Virus record (IMG/VR): IMGVR_UViG_3300044678_003869
Span: 1-32,435 of that record
Reading direction: 5' to 3' (one strand)
Length of the DNA stretch: 32,435 nucleotides
Origin: a virus
The translations under genes and the position numbers were made by a program. Positions 1-9,843 of the stretch are shown piece after piece (position 1 is the stretch's first letter; the number at the start of each line of letters is the position of its first letter). The notes under the pieces were generated by a model. That model did no database searches. It was not told the DNA's origin and saw only the letters and a list, made by a program, of their open reading frames with translations.

Positions 1-31
1 ATTATAGAAAATAAAATAGTAAAAAACGATT

Positions 32-3000
32 CTAATTAATTATTGAACTGTCACGCTCTTGACCGCTCTTATTCTGTTTATCTTTTTCATCGCAAGTAAA
101 CAGATCCTTGTAGACCTGCTTAAAGAAGTTTTCAACATTAACCTTTATATTTTCATATATTTTGGCAGGATCAAATATTTCGCCCAACCTATCAACAATT
201 TTTTCAAATTCATCCTTAATTGCTTGGCCTATCTCGCTTGGTTTAAATTCCATTTTGATTAACTCTTCAACTATAGGCCAATCAATAAACGGTAGCTGAA
301 AATTACATACTATGTCATTTATTTCTTTTGCAATGTTATATGCTTGACTAATCGATTTAGGAGGACCGCTAGTCCCTATTTCTGATGCTATATTGATAAA
401 ATCTGCAAACGAACCAAGAGAGACACTAGGTATAATTCCCTGAATGTTAATATCGATATAGTTAAAGGGATTTAATGAGTCGAAAATATCACCTGTAGTA
501 GGTAACACACCACCGCTAATAGCGTTAAGCTCACCTGCTATTTGATCATAAATAGCAGAATTAGTACCAATAGTTCCCATTAGATCAGTTGGAAGACGTT
601 GTGATACAAGACTAATAAACGTTTGATAGCCTTGGGAAAGATTACTACTTGTAAGGCTCTTTTGATTTAAAATGCTTTTTAATTGATTGTATAGTTGACC
701 CGTTGCACCAGACTGATTGGGTGATATTCCTAATTGTTCAAGAATCAAATCAGCATTATTACCACTAAAAATATTTTTAAGATCTGCGCGTGCAAGTAGG
801 CGAGCATAATCTTCTAATGTTTGACCACTTTCACCACTGTCTTGTGTGCCCTGTATTAAGCTAGCTGCTATACCTGAAGCTAATGTGTTAATTCGTGTAT
901 AAGGATTAAAGTTATCAGATACTATTTTCTTTAGTAAGTAGTCAACCTCTATATAATTTGATGTACCGTCTATATCTTCTGTACGTATTAAAAATGAGAA
1001 CGGAAACATACGCTGACGGTTACTGTAGGGTCTGCTGCTTGCACTTGATGCGTTAGAAACAGCTGCGTTTTGTTGTGCAGAAGTTACCTCTGTTCCATTT
1101 ACTGATGGTTGAGGTACTTTATCTGAAAGTACTATTTTTTCTTCTTCTATAGTAGTAGGTGGTAAAGCGTCTGCAGTTGCTTCAGTTAGTCTGTTTTGAG
1201 GTTCAGTGTAAGTGCTAAATTCCGTTTCTTCTGCTGATAAATCAAATGCCATTGGATCTACTAGGGGATCTAATGGTGCCTCCTTACCTGTTGTAGGGTC
1301 AATAAAATTATCTGTTTCACGTAACTGTAAAGGTGTTGTTCTAAATTGTATAGTACTGTTGCTTGAGGCTCCACCTATAGGCGGTAGTGGTACATCTGCA
1401 TCCTGTACAACAGGTGTCGATGCAATATATGTGGGTTGTCTACCGTAGTAATAGCTTATTAAACTTGTATTAGTGACTGCCCCGTTTGCATCACGCCACC
1501 CTGGATTAGCTAGAGCTTCTCTTGAGCCTGCTGCATATATTATAGTGTTTGCCGGCGCGTTGGTTAATCTCTGTGACCAACCAGGGGCCGCCTGCATAAT
1601 TGGTAGAGGGGCAGCACCAGTATAATTAAATGTTGAGAGATATTGGTCATAATACTCAAGTTGCTGTGCAGGTGAGGAATTTCGTATTGTTGAAAGCGAT
1701 AGACCTTTTGACGCTGCCCACTGACCACCGACTTGAAATAGGCCCACATAGCTACCTGTTTGAGTGGTGGGGTTAAAGCCTGATTCACCTTGCATTATTG
1801 CATATAGTTTTTCTTTAGTAAACCCGGGATACTTTGCTTCCATTTCTCTTATTTTAGCTTGAAAAGCGGCGTCATTATCCAATATTGATGCCCGTTCTTC
1901 GAGTGTTTTAGAGTTACGAAGCGTTTTGGTAACTTCTTCATTTTCTGAGGTGACTTGAGGGAGTTCTCCTATAAAAGGACCATACGCTTCATTGCTAAAT
2001 GGTTCCTCTCTGCCCCCAGTACCATAAACATTTGACCATCCATTACTGTTAAATGCTATATTTTTTGATATAAAGTTTTGACCTATAAAATCACCATTAG
2101 CATCAGCAGTATTGGCGTATAAATTTCGCGCAATAGTAGCATCAGCAATAGCAAAATTATTAATTTCACTAATTTGTCGATCAATTGAAGATTGATCAAG
2201 ACTATTGACAGCGATATCAGTAGTACCTGGAGTTACTACAAAGTCCTTGTCATAGCCGTCAATAGGGGCATATATATCTCTTAAATTAACCGCACATCTA
2301 TTACCAATATTGCTTATATACTGAATAAAGTTCCATAACCTTCCGCCAAAACTTGTAAATTTTGTTTTTACTAAATTCATACGACCTTCTGCGTCCTGTG
2401 CAAAATCAACAAAAAATGCAATATCATTTACAAGGTTACATGCATGTGGTACTCTTGAGCTTACTTTAAAATTTTGCTTATATGCGGCATTGTAGTATGC
2501 TAAATTCATTAAATTGCGTCTCATCGATGCGGTTGTTAATTTGCTTAAATTATACATTAAATTACGAGCTGTTGGCCCTATTTTGTTTTCCATATTTGCT
2601 GTGAATGGAATGGGTACCCCATAATTTTGCTGTGTAATATCGAAGATTGGTTGTGTGGAATCGAGTTGATGGTACTTGGAATTACCTAATAAACCTATAC
2701 TGTCACTAAAGCTACCAAAAAAAGATTTGGTATCAGCTGCATATTTTTCTAAAATAAATTTCAAGTGAATCTGACTATAATTTGCAGAGGACCATGATTG
2801 ACGATAAAACGAAGAGGTTGCGTTTCTAAATTTTGATAATTCAGGTAAAGCGAAATATTTTTTAACCCAAAATAAAATAGAATCGTTTGAAAATTGACCG
2901 CCATTATAAAACAGTGCGGCCGTACCACCAAAGTATTTTGATTCTATGGTTTGAAAAAAATTCACATATTCTGTAAGCGGAGCTCCGCTTTTAAAGCTGT

Positions 3001-3427
3001 TTCTATATGTTATAGCTGCTTCTACTTCTTTTGTAGATATTACATCTTCCGGTGAGCCGCCTGCAGGTACAACAGTGAAATAGGTAGTTGAGTCGGTCAA
3101 TCTACTTAACTTGCTTGTTATATTAATATCAGCTAAATCTGGTATAGATGTTACAGAGTTATTATTAGGTGATCTTGCAAAAGCTCCTCCTGATGACGCT
3201 GATGATCTTCTAATTGAGTCATCTATCCATGATGTTGCTTGTGAGGTTGTTAGGGTATTATTTGTGCCTGTAAAAAGATTAAGAGATTCGTTACCTGCAT
3301 CAATACCGCCCACAGACGGCTGGGTAGTACCGGTATTAAGAGTAAGAGCTGTATCACCGCCCTCTAGACTAATACTAGAAGCAGAAGCTGTACCTTCAGA
3401 TGAATTTAATGTAAAAGACTGTGACAT
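32..3427 (-). CDS. Large baseplate protein with internal lytic transglycosylase (SLT) domain
   Basis: This 1131-aa protein is the last tail gene in the window and starts one base into the hub gene upstream of it. Around residues 530-650 it carries a soluble lytic transglycosylase signature: ESGFNP with the probable catalytic Glu548, then GLFQVG and a YY(D)QYL segment. Such a domain would cut peptidoglycan during DNA injection, the job done in T4 by the lysozyme domain of gp5. The N-terminal ~500 and C-terminal ~450 residues are not recognised. They are Ser/Thr/Asn-rich and look structural. The start ATG is supported by a CATAAATA late box a little upstream. The role as a hub or spike-associated lysin is inferred from the domain and from its place next to the hub gene. 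The SLT call is firm, the exact baseplate position is not. Confidence 0.75.
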   Translation of the reverse strand: MSQSFTLNSSEGTASASSISLEGGDTALTLNTGTTQPSVGGIDAGNESLNLFTGTNNTLTTSQATSWIDDSIRRSSASSGGAFARSPNNNSVTSIPDLADINITSKLSRLTDSTTYFTVVPAGGSPEDVISTKEVEAAITYRNSFKSGAPLTEYVNFFQTIESKYFGGTAALFYNGGQFSNDSILFWVKKYFALPELSKFRNATSSFYRQSWSSANYSQIHLKFILEKYAADTKSFFGSFSDSIGLLGNSKYHQLDSTQPIFDITQQNYGVPIPFTANMENKIGPTARNLMYNLSKLTTASMRRNLMNLAYYNAAYKQNFKVSSRVPHACNLVNDIAFFVDFAQDAEGRMNLVKTKFTSFGGRLWNFIQYISNIGNRCAVNLRDIYAPIDGYDKDFVVTPGTTDIAVNSLDQSSIDRQISEINNFAIADATIARNLYANTADANGDFIGQNFISKNIAFNSNGWSNVYGTGGREEPFSNEAYGPFIGELPQVTSENEEVTKTLRNSKTLEERASILDNDAAFQAKIREMEAKYPGFTKEKLYAIMQGESGFNPTTQTGSYVGLFQVGGQWAASKGLSLSTIRNSSPAQQLEYYDQYLSTFNYTGAAPLPIMQAAPGWSQRLTNAPANTIIYAAGSREALANPGWRDANGAVTNTSLISYYYGRQPTYIASTPVVQDADVPLPPIGGASSNSTIQFRTTPLQLRETDNFIDPTTGKEAPLDPLVDPMAFDLSAEETEFSTYTEPQNRLTEATADALPPTTIEEEKIVLSDKVPQPSVNGTEVTSAQQNAAVSNASSASSRPYSNRQRMFPFSFLIRTEDIDGTSNYIEVDYLLKKIVSDNFNPYTRINTLASGIAASLIQGTQDSGESGQTLEDYARLLARADLKNIFSGNNADLILEQLGISPNQSGATGQLYNQLKSILNQKSLTSSNLSQGYQTFISLVSQRLPTDLMGTIGTNSAIYDQIAGELNAISGGVLPTTGDIFDSLNPFNYIDINIQGIIPSVSLGSFADFINIASEIGTSGPPKSISQAYNIAKEINDIVCNFQLPFIDWPIVEELIKMEFKPSEIGQAIKDEFEKIVDRLGEIFDPAKIYENIKVNVENFFKQVYKDLFTCDEKDKQNKSGQERDSSIIN

Positions 3428-5106
3428 TATATTGTTATTTGGTTATTTATGTTTTGATTGTTCGGCCCTACCTGACCCTTATAAATCTGTAAATCTGTGT
3501 ATGTCTTAATGCATGTTACTTCATTATAGTAATTGTTGCCTTCAAATATATGTTTCACTTCTGTTACAAAATATATTCCTAAAAATTTTTGATCATATTC
3601 ATTAGCTGGTGAAGAACCATCACGATCCAATCCAACAAATTTACCCGCTTGTCTAAACGTTGATCCCGGTGCTTTGAATTTCACTTGGTTGTTACCAAAG
3701 ATAGCTGTATAAAGCGCTTTATTCCTACCGGTAACAAGTCTTTGTAGGGGATCTGCCTCAACGGTTGAAAAGTGGTTTTGTACGTTTTTGTGTTTAAGTC
3801 TATTAATTCCAGGTACAATACTTGACCATCTATTTGGCTTAATACTGTCAACGTAATTTTTTTGGTATGTACTCATTATTTCTTCTATACTGTTACGCTC
3901 ACCTTCTACTCTGAACTCTTTTTCATCAGTATCATAGCTATGAATTATTTGTGAAGTAAGTTCTCTTTGTGTTATTAGTCCTATAGAAGGTTCAAGAGCA
4001 AAATTAACTGACGCACCTGTTTGCAATAGTCTAAAAGCGCCCTTCTTGGGTGTAAAATTCGAAACAGTTGCATAAACAGCATTATCCTCATCACCTTGAC
4101 CATAACCGCCAAGCATCACGGTTTCAATATAAAGAGGGCCACCCCTGTCATCTGATGCATAGGCGTTTTTAAAATACGTACTTAGTGGGCGAAAAGTAAA
4201 ACATCTATAGGCTCTATCCAGCCGTAAAAACGACTGATCGTAGAGTGTTTCAGGGTTACTCACATGCCGTGAAAGTATATAAACCATACCATCAAGTGCT
4301 TTGTATCTTACCGGGCTTGAGAAAAAAACAGACGATGAACCTAAATCCCAATTGATATCATTCTCGTAAATAATTGCACTGGATGTAACTTCACCGTTTT
4401 CATTGAAATTTTGTGTAGGAAAAAGAGCAGGGTATTTATCTTCTTCAGGCAGCGCTGCTGCAATTAGCTTTTTTAAAGCTTCACCTGTTGGTATACTGCG
4501 ATCATTGTCTGAAAAGTTAGCAACATTTTTAACCTTTAAATTTTTTAAATATTCAATGTTATCGCGAAAAAAAGGATCTTCTTCAATAACAGTGTTTGTA
4601 TCATCTCCACCTGTAATTCTGTTTTCTACAACCTCAGCTGAGCTCCAAAATATATTTTTTTCGCGCAAATATTCATAATATTTGTCCCAAAAATACAGTT
4701 TTTTAAACTTAACATCAGGTGTATCGGTAGATATTTCTTCAACGTTATAAATTGCAGCTTGAAAGTTTATTTCAGAGTGTCGTCTAATATCTACTTTATC
4801 GAGCTCATTATTCTCACCAACAGGAAATATATCGATACTCAGCCAATCACGTGCATCACCCATAAAAATAAAACTAGGCACTTTATCATTTGTTTGAACA
4901 TTTTCAACTACCGATCTCTCAATAGCATCGTATCTATTATCAATAATAATATAACCCTTATGATAAAAGTCGTAAAAATCATCTTCAATCACCAAAGACT
5001 TTATGCCTGTAGGTGCTAGTCTTTGTGCCTTACCATCAGCATTATACAATGTAACACGAAACTGATAGTAATCGTTATTAATTCTATGTCTATAGAGTTC
5101 GCTCAT
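3427..5106 (-). CDS. Baseplate hub protein, gp27-like candidate
   Basis: A 559-aa protein lying between the gp53-like wedge gene and the lysin-containing baseplate gene. The N-terminus (NNDYYQFRVTLYNADG, then a beta-rich stretch with DDFYDFYHKGYIII) and the C-terminus (FLGIYFVTEVKHIFEGNNYYN) look like the barrel domains of tail hub proteins (T4 gp27 / gpD type). The end 'G.YFVTEVKHIF...Y.NEVTC' is typical of proteins that form the ring at the tail tip. T4 gp27 is shorter (391 aa). The start ATG lies one base after the stop of the upstream gene, with no late box of its own, so it is probably read from the gp53-like transcript. Hub assignment is inferred from pattern and synteny. Confidence 0.55.
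   Translation of the reverse strand: MSELYRHRINNDYYQFRVTLYNADGKAQRLAPTGIKSLVIEDDFYDFYHKGYIIIDNRYDAIERSVVENVQTNDKVPSFIFMGDARDWLSIDIFPVGENNELDKVDIRRHSEINFQAAIYNVEEISTDTPDVKFKKLYFWDKYYEYLREKNIFWSSAEVVENRITGGDDTNTVIEEDPFFRDNIEYLKNLKVKNVANFSDNDRSIPTGEALKKLIAAALPEEDKYPALFPTQNFNENGEVTSSAIIYENDINWDLGSSSVFFSSPVRYKALDGMVYILSRHVSNPETLYDQSFLRLDRAYRCFTFRPLSTYFKNAYASDDRGGPLYIETVMLGGYGQGDEDNAVYATVSNFTPKKGAFRLLQTGASVNFALEPSIGLITQRELTSQIIHSYDTDEKEFRVEGERNSIEEIMSTYQKNYVDSIKPNRWSSIVPGINRLKHKNVQNHFSTVEADPLQRLVTGRNKALYTAIFGNNQVKFKAPGSTFRQAGKFVGLDRDGSSPANEYDQKFLGIYFVTEVKHIFEGNNYYNEVTCIKTYTDLQIYKGQVGPNNQNINNQITI
3444..3451 (-). promoter_or_regulatory. Probable late promoter CATAAATA
   Basis: Minus-strand CATAAATA, 16 nt before the ATG at 3427; the same variant stands before the tape measure gene. 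A weaker ACCAAATA at 3436-3443 is nearer (8 nt). It lies inside the end of the hub gene. Confidence 0.35.
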
Positions 5107-5107
5107 T

Positions 5108-5476
5108 TTAACGTGTTAAAGTTCTATTTATCTCATCAATGATATCTGGTAAATATTGTGGGCGTATTATTTTTAAAACAGTACCACCCGCCGGCGAGAT
5201 AACAGGATTGTAAATATTATTAACTAGTGCAATAAGCCACCATAGTAGGGTTGTACCATAGGCATTATAGCTAATAATCGACCAAGGTAGTTGGTCTTTT
5301 ACAGTCATATAAAAAACTTTATTATTATCGATTTCACCGTCAACATAGATTGATTGAAGAAGATTATAATAGTACTGGTTGTTCTGCGTATTATATAAAC
5401 GAAATATATTTTCGTAATTATATTTCGATAAATCAGGTAATTTGTCTATTTGTCCTTGAAATTGTCCTAATACCAT
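5108..5476 (-). CDS. 53: Baseplate wedge protein, gp53-like
   Basis: A 122-aa protein with the core W-S-I-I-S-Y-N-A-Y-G-T-T-L-L-W-W-L-I (about residues 73-90), followed by N.YNPV..PAGG..L.I (residues 95-108). This is the LysM-like fold pattern of T4 gp53 and of small tail proteins in contractile systems: a 'Y-G-T' turn, a Trp-rich helix, then a 'P-x-G-x-x-L-x-I' strand. T4 gp53 (196 aa) clamps neighbouring baseplate wedges. A perfect TATAAATA box at 5482-5489 ends exactly 5 nt before the ATG, so the mRNA should begin at or next to the start codon. The hub gene follows with a one-base gap. Confidence 0.6.
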   Translation of the reverse strand: MVLGQFQGQIDKLPDLSKYNYENIFRLYNTQNNQYYYNLLQSIYVDGEIDNNKVFYMTVKDQLPWSIISYNAYGTTLLWWLIALVNNIYNPVISPAGGTVLKIIRPQYLPDIIDEINRTLTR

Positions 5477-5481
5477 ACAAG

Positions 5482-5489
5482 TATTTATA
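5482..5489 (-). promoter_or_regulatory. Late promoter TATAAATA
   Basis: Perfect octamer on the minus strand, exactly 5 nt before the ATG of the gp53-like gene, in the 38-bp gap between genes. Confidence 0.75.
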
Positions 5490-5514
5490 TGGTGTTTTGT
5501 ATTTTAAAACATAA

Positions 5515-6711
5515 TTATGCTGGTGTCGCGTTTCGAACACCGACACGTGTTCTATCACCTTTATCTATCATATGGTACATAAAGTTTTTAGTATTGCCTA
5601 ACATGCTCTTTAGTGTTATAGTTACATAGTAAGCATCAGGTATTATAGTGTTAATGGTTTTAAAAGACCCTATACTGCTAATGTTAACCGCCGACCCCGA
5701 GCTGTTTGTACCTATCTGTTGCTCTGAATACGGAATATTTATAGGTAGTTCCCTTCTCGATCCTTGAAATTTTATATCTATTGACGCAATATAACAAAAA
5801 GGCAGAAAGCGTACACCTGGAACTTCAACCTCATAGATAACTGGTTGCTCTATTTGCGTAGGCGATTTGCGCCCAGGTTTATTATTATAAAGAAGTAAGA
5901 ATAATAGCTGCCAGTTATTGACAACATCATCGTAGGTTACGCTCCCTGTATTGATGAGTGGAAATGAAAATGAGACTTCATCACCGTCAGTGGGAAAGTT
6001 AAAAAACTTTGCTCGTTCTATGTATGTAATATTAGTTGGGTTGTTTATCGCACCAGCAATTTCAGCAACCTCCATTGCTACGCCACCAGCAGCTTGATAT
6101 ATACCAGCTAAAGCATTGGTAACACCTTCAGAGGAAAATTGATTTCCCTGTGTTTCAAATTTATCATCAAAATAAGGAAATAAAAACTCCCATGAAGTAG
6201 GTTCTGTTATGTAAAGTCCCTTATAAGGCTGCAGCCATGGGCTGGTTCTTAACGTAGAATTATTATCCTCTTCAATAAGCCTACTTATTTCATCGCTAAT
6301 TGTTTGAGCTGTTCTGGTAACAGTACCTCCAACATTACTTGCTACATCAAGAAATAAATCGGGTAGCCCAAGATCGCTTCCGAAGCTTGTTAATGTTCCT
6401 ACGGCTTGCGACGCTTCAAGTGCAGCAAAACCAAGTGAGTATTTTAATTGACTAACAAGAGCGTTTACTTTTAAACGTTTTTCTTTTAAATAAATAGCGG
6501 GTATTTCTTCTCTTGATTCGGGTTTTGAATATGTCCAATAAAAGTCTTTAACTACATCAAGATATGATGTAGTGTTTAATGCTCCTGCTATACCTCTACT
6601 TGTAGATGTGGATGAATTGCTATTACTGTCCAGTCTTGTAAGCTGTGGCAATACAACCTCTTGTGAGGTACCTGGTTGCGCTGGTTGTGAATTAACAATA
6701 CCCCAAATCAT
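5515..6711 (-). CDS. Baseplate / tail-tube junction protein, gp48-like candidate
   Basis: A 398-aa protein. The last 100 residues have the layout of T4 gp48: FLPFCYIASIDIKFQG, a variable loop, then IIPDAYYVTITLKSMLGNT. T4 gp48 and gp54 form the two rings between baseplate hub and tail tube and carry tube-like folds. The middle contains the motif TSWEFLFPYFDD, and the N-terminal ~60 residues are Ser/Thr/Gln-rich. It sits between the tape measure and gp53-like genes, a usual place for baseplate-tube genes. ATTAAATA at 6717-6724 ends 5 nt before the ATG. The structural role is secure, the gp48 identity is a pattern-based inference. Confidence 0.45.
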   Translation of the reverse strand: MIWGIVNSQPAQPGTSQEVVLPQLTRLDSNSNSSTSTSRGIAGALNTTSYLDVVKDFYWTYSKPESREEIPAIYLKEKRLKVNALVSQLKYSLGFAALEASQAVGTLTSFGSDLGLPDLFLDVASNVGGTVTRTAQTISDEISRLIEEDNNSTLRTSPWLQPYKGLYITEPTSWEFLFPYFDDKFETQGNQFSSEGVTNALAGIYQAAGGVAMEVAEIAGAINNPTNITYIERAKFFNFPTDGDEVSFSFPLINTGSVTYDDVVNNWQLLFLLLYNNKPGRKSPTQIEQPVIYEVEVPGVRFLPFCYIASIDIKFQGSRRELPINIPYSEQQIGTNSSGSAVNISSIGSFKTINTIIPDAYYVTITLKSMLGNTKNFMYHMIDKGDRTRVGVRNATPA

Positions 6712-6716
6712 ATTAA

Positions 6717-6724
6717 TATTTAAT
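6717..6724 (-). promoter_or_regulatory. Late promoter ATTAAATA
   Basis: Variant octamer, exactly 5 nt before the ATG at 6711, overlapping the stop codon of the tape measure gene. Confidence 0.5.
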
Positions 6725-9057
6725 TATAAAGCTGAAAACTCTGAACCGTTAAACGCCTTTCGACCATTTTTATATGAAGAACTACCTCCGCCAAAAGTAA
6801 TATTTGTACCACCCTGGTAAATACTTGTTTGAGCTACAGGTGATCTTTCCATGTTTGCATTACTTTTATCAATTGATGCAAGGTGCTCGTTGTTATATCC
6901 TAATTTAATAGCTATATCTTCTAGTAAATTTAACTTATCTAGTTTTTGTAGTAAGGGCTTATTATGTTTTTCTATTGCCGCGGCAATATCCATTGTATCT
7001 TTTGTTGTTGCTTCTCTAATAGGTGCAATATTCGAATCAGAGGGTTCAAGTGAAGAGTCAAAAATAGGTCTAGCCTGCGCAGTTGGTTTAGCTTTATACT
7101 TTTCTTCTCTTTCCTTCAGCTCGTTTAACTTTTCCTCTGCTTCATCAATAGGTTGTTGTGTTTGTCTTATAATTTCATCTCTTTTTTCTATAAAACGCTG
7201 AGATCTTTCGTCCCACTTACCCCATATACTTGTATTAATATCATCTATATTATATGCTAGCTGTTCTATTACACCTACACCTGCGCCAACCGTACCCATA
7301 ATAACACTATCGTACTCATTATATGCTTCACTTGCGCGTTTCCACATTCTATTCCAGTATGCTCCCGGTTCCCACGAAGGTCTATATTCTTCCTGTAATT
7401 CAGCTAACTGCTGTTCTTGTTTAGCAGCCGCTTCTTGTTTACCCATCATGGCTTTTTCACGATCTTTTTGTATTTGTAGTTGCTCACGCTCTGCACTACC
7501 CTCAGGTAGCGTTTCAATCTGCGTTTGAAGTTGTTTTTGCTCTTCTTTAAACGTTTCTTCTCTTGAAAACCGGCCTTTTGTTGAAATTCCTTGTGTACCT
7601 ATTTTCCAAAGAATGTCCATAAGGTTATCACCCTCTTTTATATTAAGTTGTCTAAAGCTATCCGCTACATTTAATGCGGTTCTAAGAAAAGATCCTGAAC
7701 CAGGTGAAAATTGCTCAATGGTTCTTAGGGCCATCGCCTGTTTTCCATAGTCTCCACTAAAAACATCACCTATTGCTGTTAAAAACACACCTACTTGATC
7801 AAATATTATTGCTATTTTTTGAAAAAAGCCTGAAATGCCATCGTAAATTTTGCTAAATGTTTCTTTTGCAACATCAACAAGTGTAATTTTACCCAAAGCA
7901 CTAGGTTTGTTTTGTTGGGCTGACATCGCTATTGAAGATTCAAACACCGCATCAGTCATTCCTTTGAGAAAATCTACTACAGGTGTTAAAATAGGAAAGT
8001 AATCTGCTAGGGTTGATAGTCCATTGTTTATACCACTCCATGTTCCTTCCATCATTGGTGCAAATGCTGCTTGTATTTTACTGAAAAAACCTGTAATACC
8101 TGAAAAGGCATCACTTATTTTATTCGCTATGTTGTCATAAACACGCTGAATACTAAAATTTTTAATAAATTTATTACTACCGCCCGGTGCAAGGAAGGCC
8201 TTTTTAGATGTTCCAAGAATATCCATAATAAACTCTGCACCTGGTATAGCAAACGCTAGATGTTTAAGTCCTTGTTTCCAATCGCCTTTAGTAAACGCGT
8301 TAAACGCGTCGTAAATATCAAAAAATCTACCTATAAAAGGCAATCCTCTTAGCCATTCTGTCACAGTTTTGTCTTGAGGTTTTACTTTGCTCAATAAATT
8401 AGATAATACCTGCTTAATACCTCCCTGTTTTAAGTTATCTAAAAGCTTTTTAGCAAAGGGAAACTTCTGTGTAGCAAATGCCAATGCGGCAACACCGCCA
8501 AAAATTAACAGTAACGGTGAAAGAAACTTTAATAAACCACCATCTTTTTTCTCTTTTTTAACGTCTTGAAATTCCTTTACTAATAACCCCATTTTTGAAT
8601 TAAGAGAAACTAGTTCTTTTTTAGTAAGTTTAAGTTGTTTTGATTCTTCAGTTTCTTTCTGTATCTCTACTCTTTGTTCTTTTTTCTTAGGAGCCTCTGT
8701 TAGTGTCGATTCTTGCCCTTCTCTTGTTAAAAATGCTGATGCAATAGATTTAAAACTATTCGATATAGTCTTGTCAAGCTTCTGGGTAGCAAGGGTTTGT
8801 TGTGATTGCTGTTCTACTAAAGTCTGTGCAGCTGATTTTAAATCTGCACTATCGGCTTTTTGTTGACTGCGCGATTGCTCTGTTTTCTTTGTTAGCGAAA
8901 TAACCGCGTCTCTCATCGAATTCATAGAATCGGTAATACGAGCAAATTTCTCACTTACGAGTTGCTCTATTTTTTCTAATGTATTCTGTTGAGCTTGTTG
9001 TGCTTTAGTGAGATCACCAAAAACACTATAAATCTGATCTGCTGTCAATTCACCCAT
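6724..9057 (-). CDS. Tail tape measure protein
   Basis: A 777-aa protein with the usual tape-measure architecture. There is a long Gln/Lys/Glu-rich coiled-coil region (about residues 10-170), a hydrophobic segment (FLSPLLLIFGGVAALAFA, near 178-195), several amphipathic and hydrophobic stretches to about 480, and a second Gln/Glu-rich coil near 510-570. It is the longest coiled-coil protein of the tail module and lies between the gp26/gp51-type and gp48-like genes. T4 gp29 has 590 aa; if about 1.5 angstrom of tail length per residue applies, this phage should have a longer tail tube than T4. CATAAATA at 9064-9071 ends 6 nt before the ATG, and there is no Shine-Dalgarno sequence. Confidence 0.7.
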   Translation of the reverse strand: MGELTADQIYSVFGDLTKAQQAQQNTLEKIEQLVSEKFARITDSMNSMRDAVISLTKKTEQSRSQQKADSADLKSAAQTLVEQQSQQTLATQKLDKTISNSFKSIASAFLTREGQESTLTEAPKKKEQRVEIQKETEESKQLKLTKKELVSLNSKMGLLVKEFQDVKKEKKDGGLLKFLSPLLLIFGGVAALAFATQKFPFAKKLLDNLKQGGIKQVLSNLLSKVKPQDKTVTEWLRGLPFIGRFFDIYDAFNAFTKGDWKQGLKHLAFAIPGAEFIMDILGTSKKAFLAPGGSNKFIKNFSIQRVYDNIANKISDAFSGITGFFSKIQAAFAPMMEGTWSGINNGLSTLADYFPILTPVVDFLKGMTDAVFESSIAMSAQQNKPSALGKITLVDVAKETFSKIYDGISGFFQKIAIIFDQVGVFLTAIGDVFSGDYGKQAMALRTIEQFSPGSGSFLRTALNVADSFRQLNIKEGDNLMDILWKIGTQGISTKGRFSREETFKEEQKQLQTQIETLPEGSAEREQLQIQKDREKAMMGKQEAAAKQEQQLAELQEEYRPSWEPGAYWNRMWKRASEAYNEYDSVIMGTVGAGVGVIEQLAYNIDDINTSIWGKWDERSQRFIEKRDEIIRQTQQPIDEAEEKLNELKEREEKYKAKPTAQARPIFDSSLEPSDSNIAPIREATTKDTMDIAAAIEKHNKPLLQKLDKLNLLEDIAIKLGYNNEHLASIDKSNANMERSPVAQTSIYQGGTNITFGGGSSSYKNGRKAFNGSEFSAL

Positions 9058-9063
9058 TACATA

Positions 9064-9071
9064 TATTTATG
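9064..9071 (-). promoter_or_regulatory. Late promoter CATAAATA
   Basis: One base from consensus, 6 nt before the tape measure ATG. Confidence 0.55.
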
Positions 9072-9081
9072 GGTCTACTAA

Positions 9082-9843
9082 TTAAACAGTAAAGAAGTTT
9101 CCGTCTATATCAATACTTGTACCATCAAGTTGTGTAAACTGTGTCTCAAATTCTCTGTATTTCTTCACATAATCAAAAATCTTACTAGTAATAGTGGAAG
9201 GAAATTTTTCAATTATTGTCATTCTTTCAGACGGCTTGATGTTATCAAATACTATCTCATTTATAGCATCATCTGTTTTAACTGATACACTCTCTATAAA
9301 CTTTGCAAATTCATATACTACCAGATCACTTATTACTGTTTTAATATCTACATCCTGTGTTGTCTTTATTTTATTGAGAGCAAAACTATTCACCTCTTTG
9401 TCTGCCAGTAGTTTGGGTATGGTGAGTTTGATAGTGACGCTGTTGTCGGTTAGTGTTTCATTAAACTTTTGCAAATCAAAAGGAAGATTCGGCAGTTCTT
9501 CTAATTTATCAAGTAAGTTAATAACCTTATTATCAATAGATAGATTTTGATCTAAACCTTTAGCGCGTAGACCGAGAGCAATTACTGATCGATCGAACGT
9601 ATAAAGTGCGTTTACGTTTATTTTATCGATAGCATTATCAGCAATAATATTTGTAAGGAGATTGTTAAAAGCTAATTTGACGAGACTTTCATCTATTGTT
9701 GTTCTAAGTAATTCTTTTTGCTGCTTTAAATTAAGTGGCTTAAATTCAACAGTTCGTTGTAGTGATGGTACAAAAATATGTAGGCTGTTTTCTAAATTTA
9801 ACGCATCAAGTTGCTTTAAAACTTCATTAATATTACTACCCAT
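9082..9843 (-). CDS. Baseplate assembly/hub protein of the gp26/gp51 type
   Basis: A 253-aa protein starting MGSNINEVLKQL. The motif LHIFVPSLQRTVEFKPLNLKQQKELLRTTID (within residues 20-55) matches the 'vPSt-gk-v-f-RpftvkeeK-LL' pattern of the T4-type baseplate family that contains gp26. In T4 these small proteins take part in building the central hub. I chose the ATG at 9843 over a TTG at 9876: the longer form adds only 11 hydrophobic residues and begins inside the preceding gene. No late box stands at the standard distance, so it is probably expressed from the transcript of the upstream gene. Confidence 0.5.
   Translation of the reverse strand: MGSNINEVLKQLDALNLENSLHIFVPSLQRTVEFKPLNLKQQKELLRTTIDESLVKLAFNNLLTNIIADNAIDKINVNALYTFDRSVIALGLRAKGLDQNLSIDNKVINLLDKLEELPNLPFDLQKFNETLTDNSVTIKLTIPKLLADKEVNSFALNKIKTTQDVDIKTVISDLVVYEFAKFIESVSVKTDDAINEIVFDNIKPSERMTIIEKFPSTITSKIFDYVKKYREFETQFTQLDGTSIDIDGNFFTV

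Noticed and set aside
59-262. A 67-aa plus-strand hydrophobic frame that looks like a small membrane protein
   Set aside because: It lies fully inside the 1131-aa baseplate gene on the other strand and has no box or ribosome binding site. The hydrophobicity comes from antisense AT-rich codons.
5493-5511. Weak hairpin TGTTTT...AAAACA between two tail genes as a terminator
   Set aside because: Only 6 A/T-rich pairs and no clear T-run; expected by chance in AT-rich DNA.
6851-7201. A 116-aa plus-strand frame rich in Ser and Leu
   Set aside because: Shadow of the Glu/Lys-rich coiled coil of the tape measure protein.
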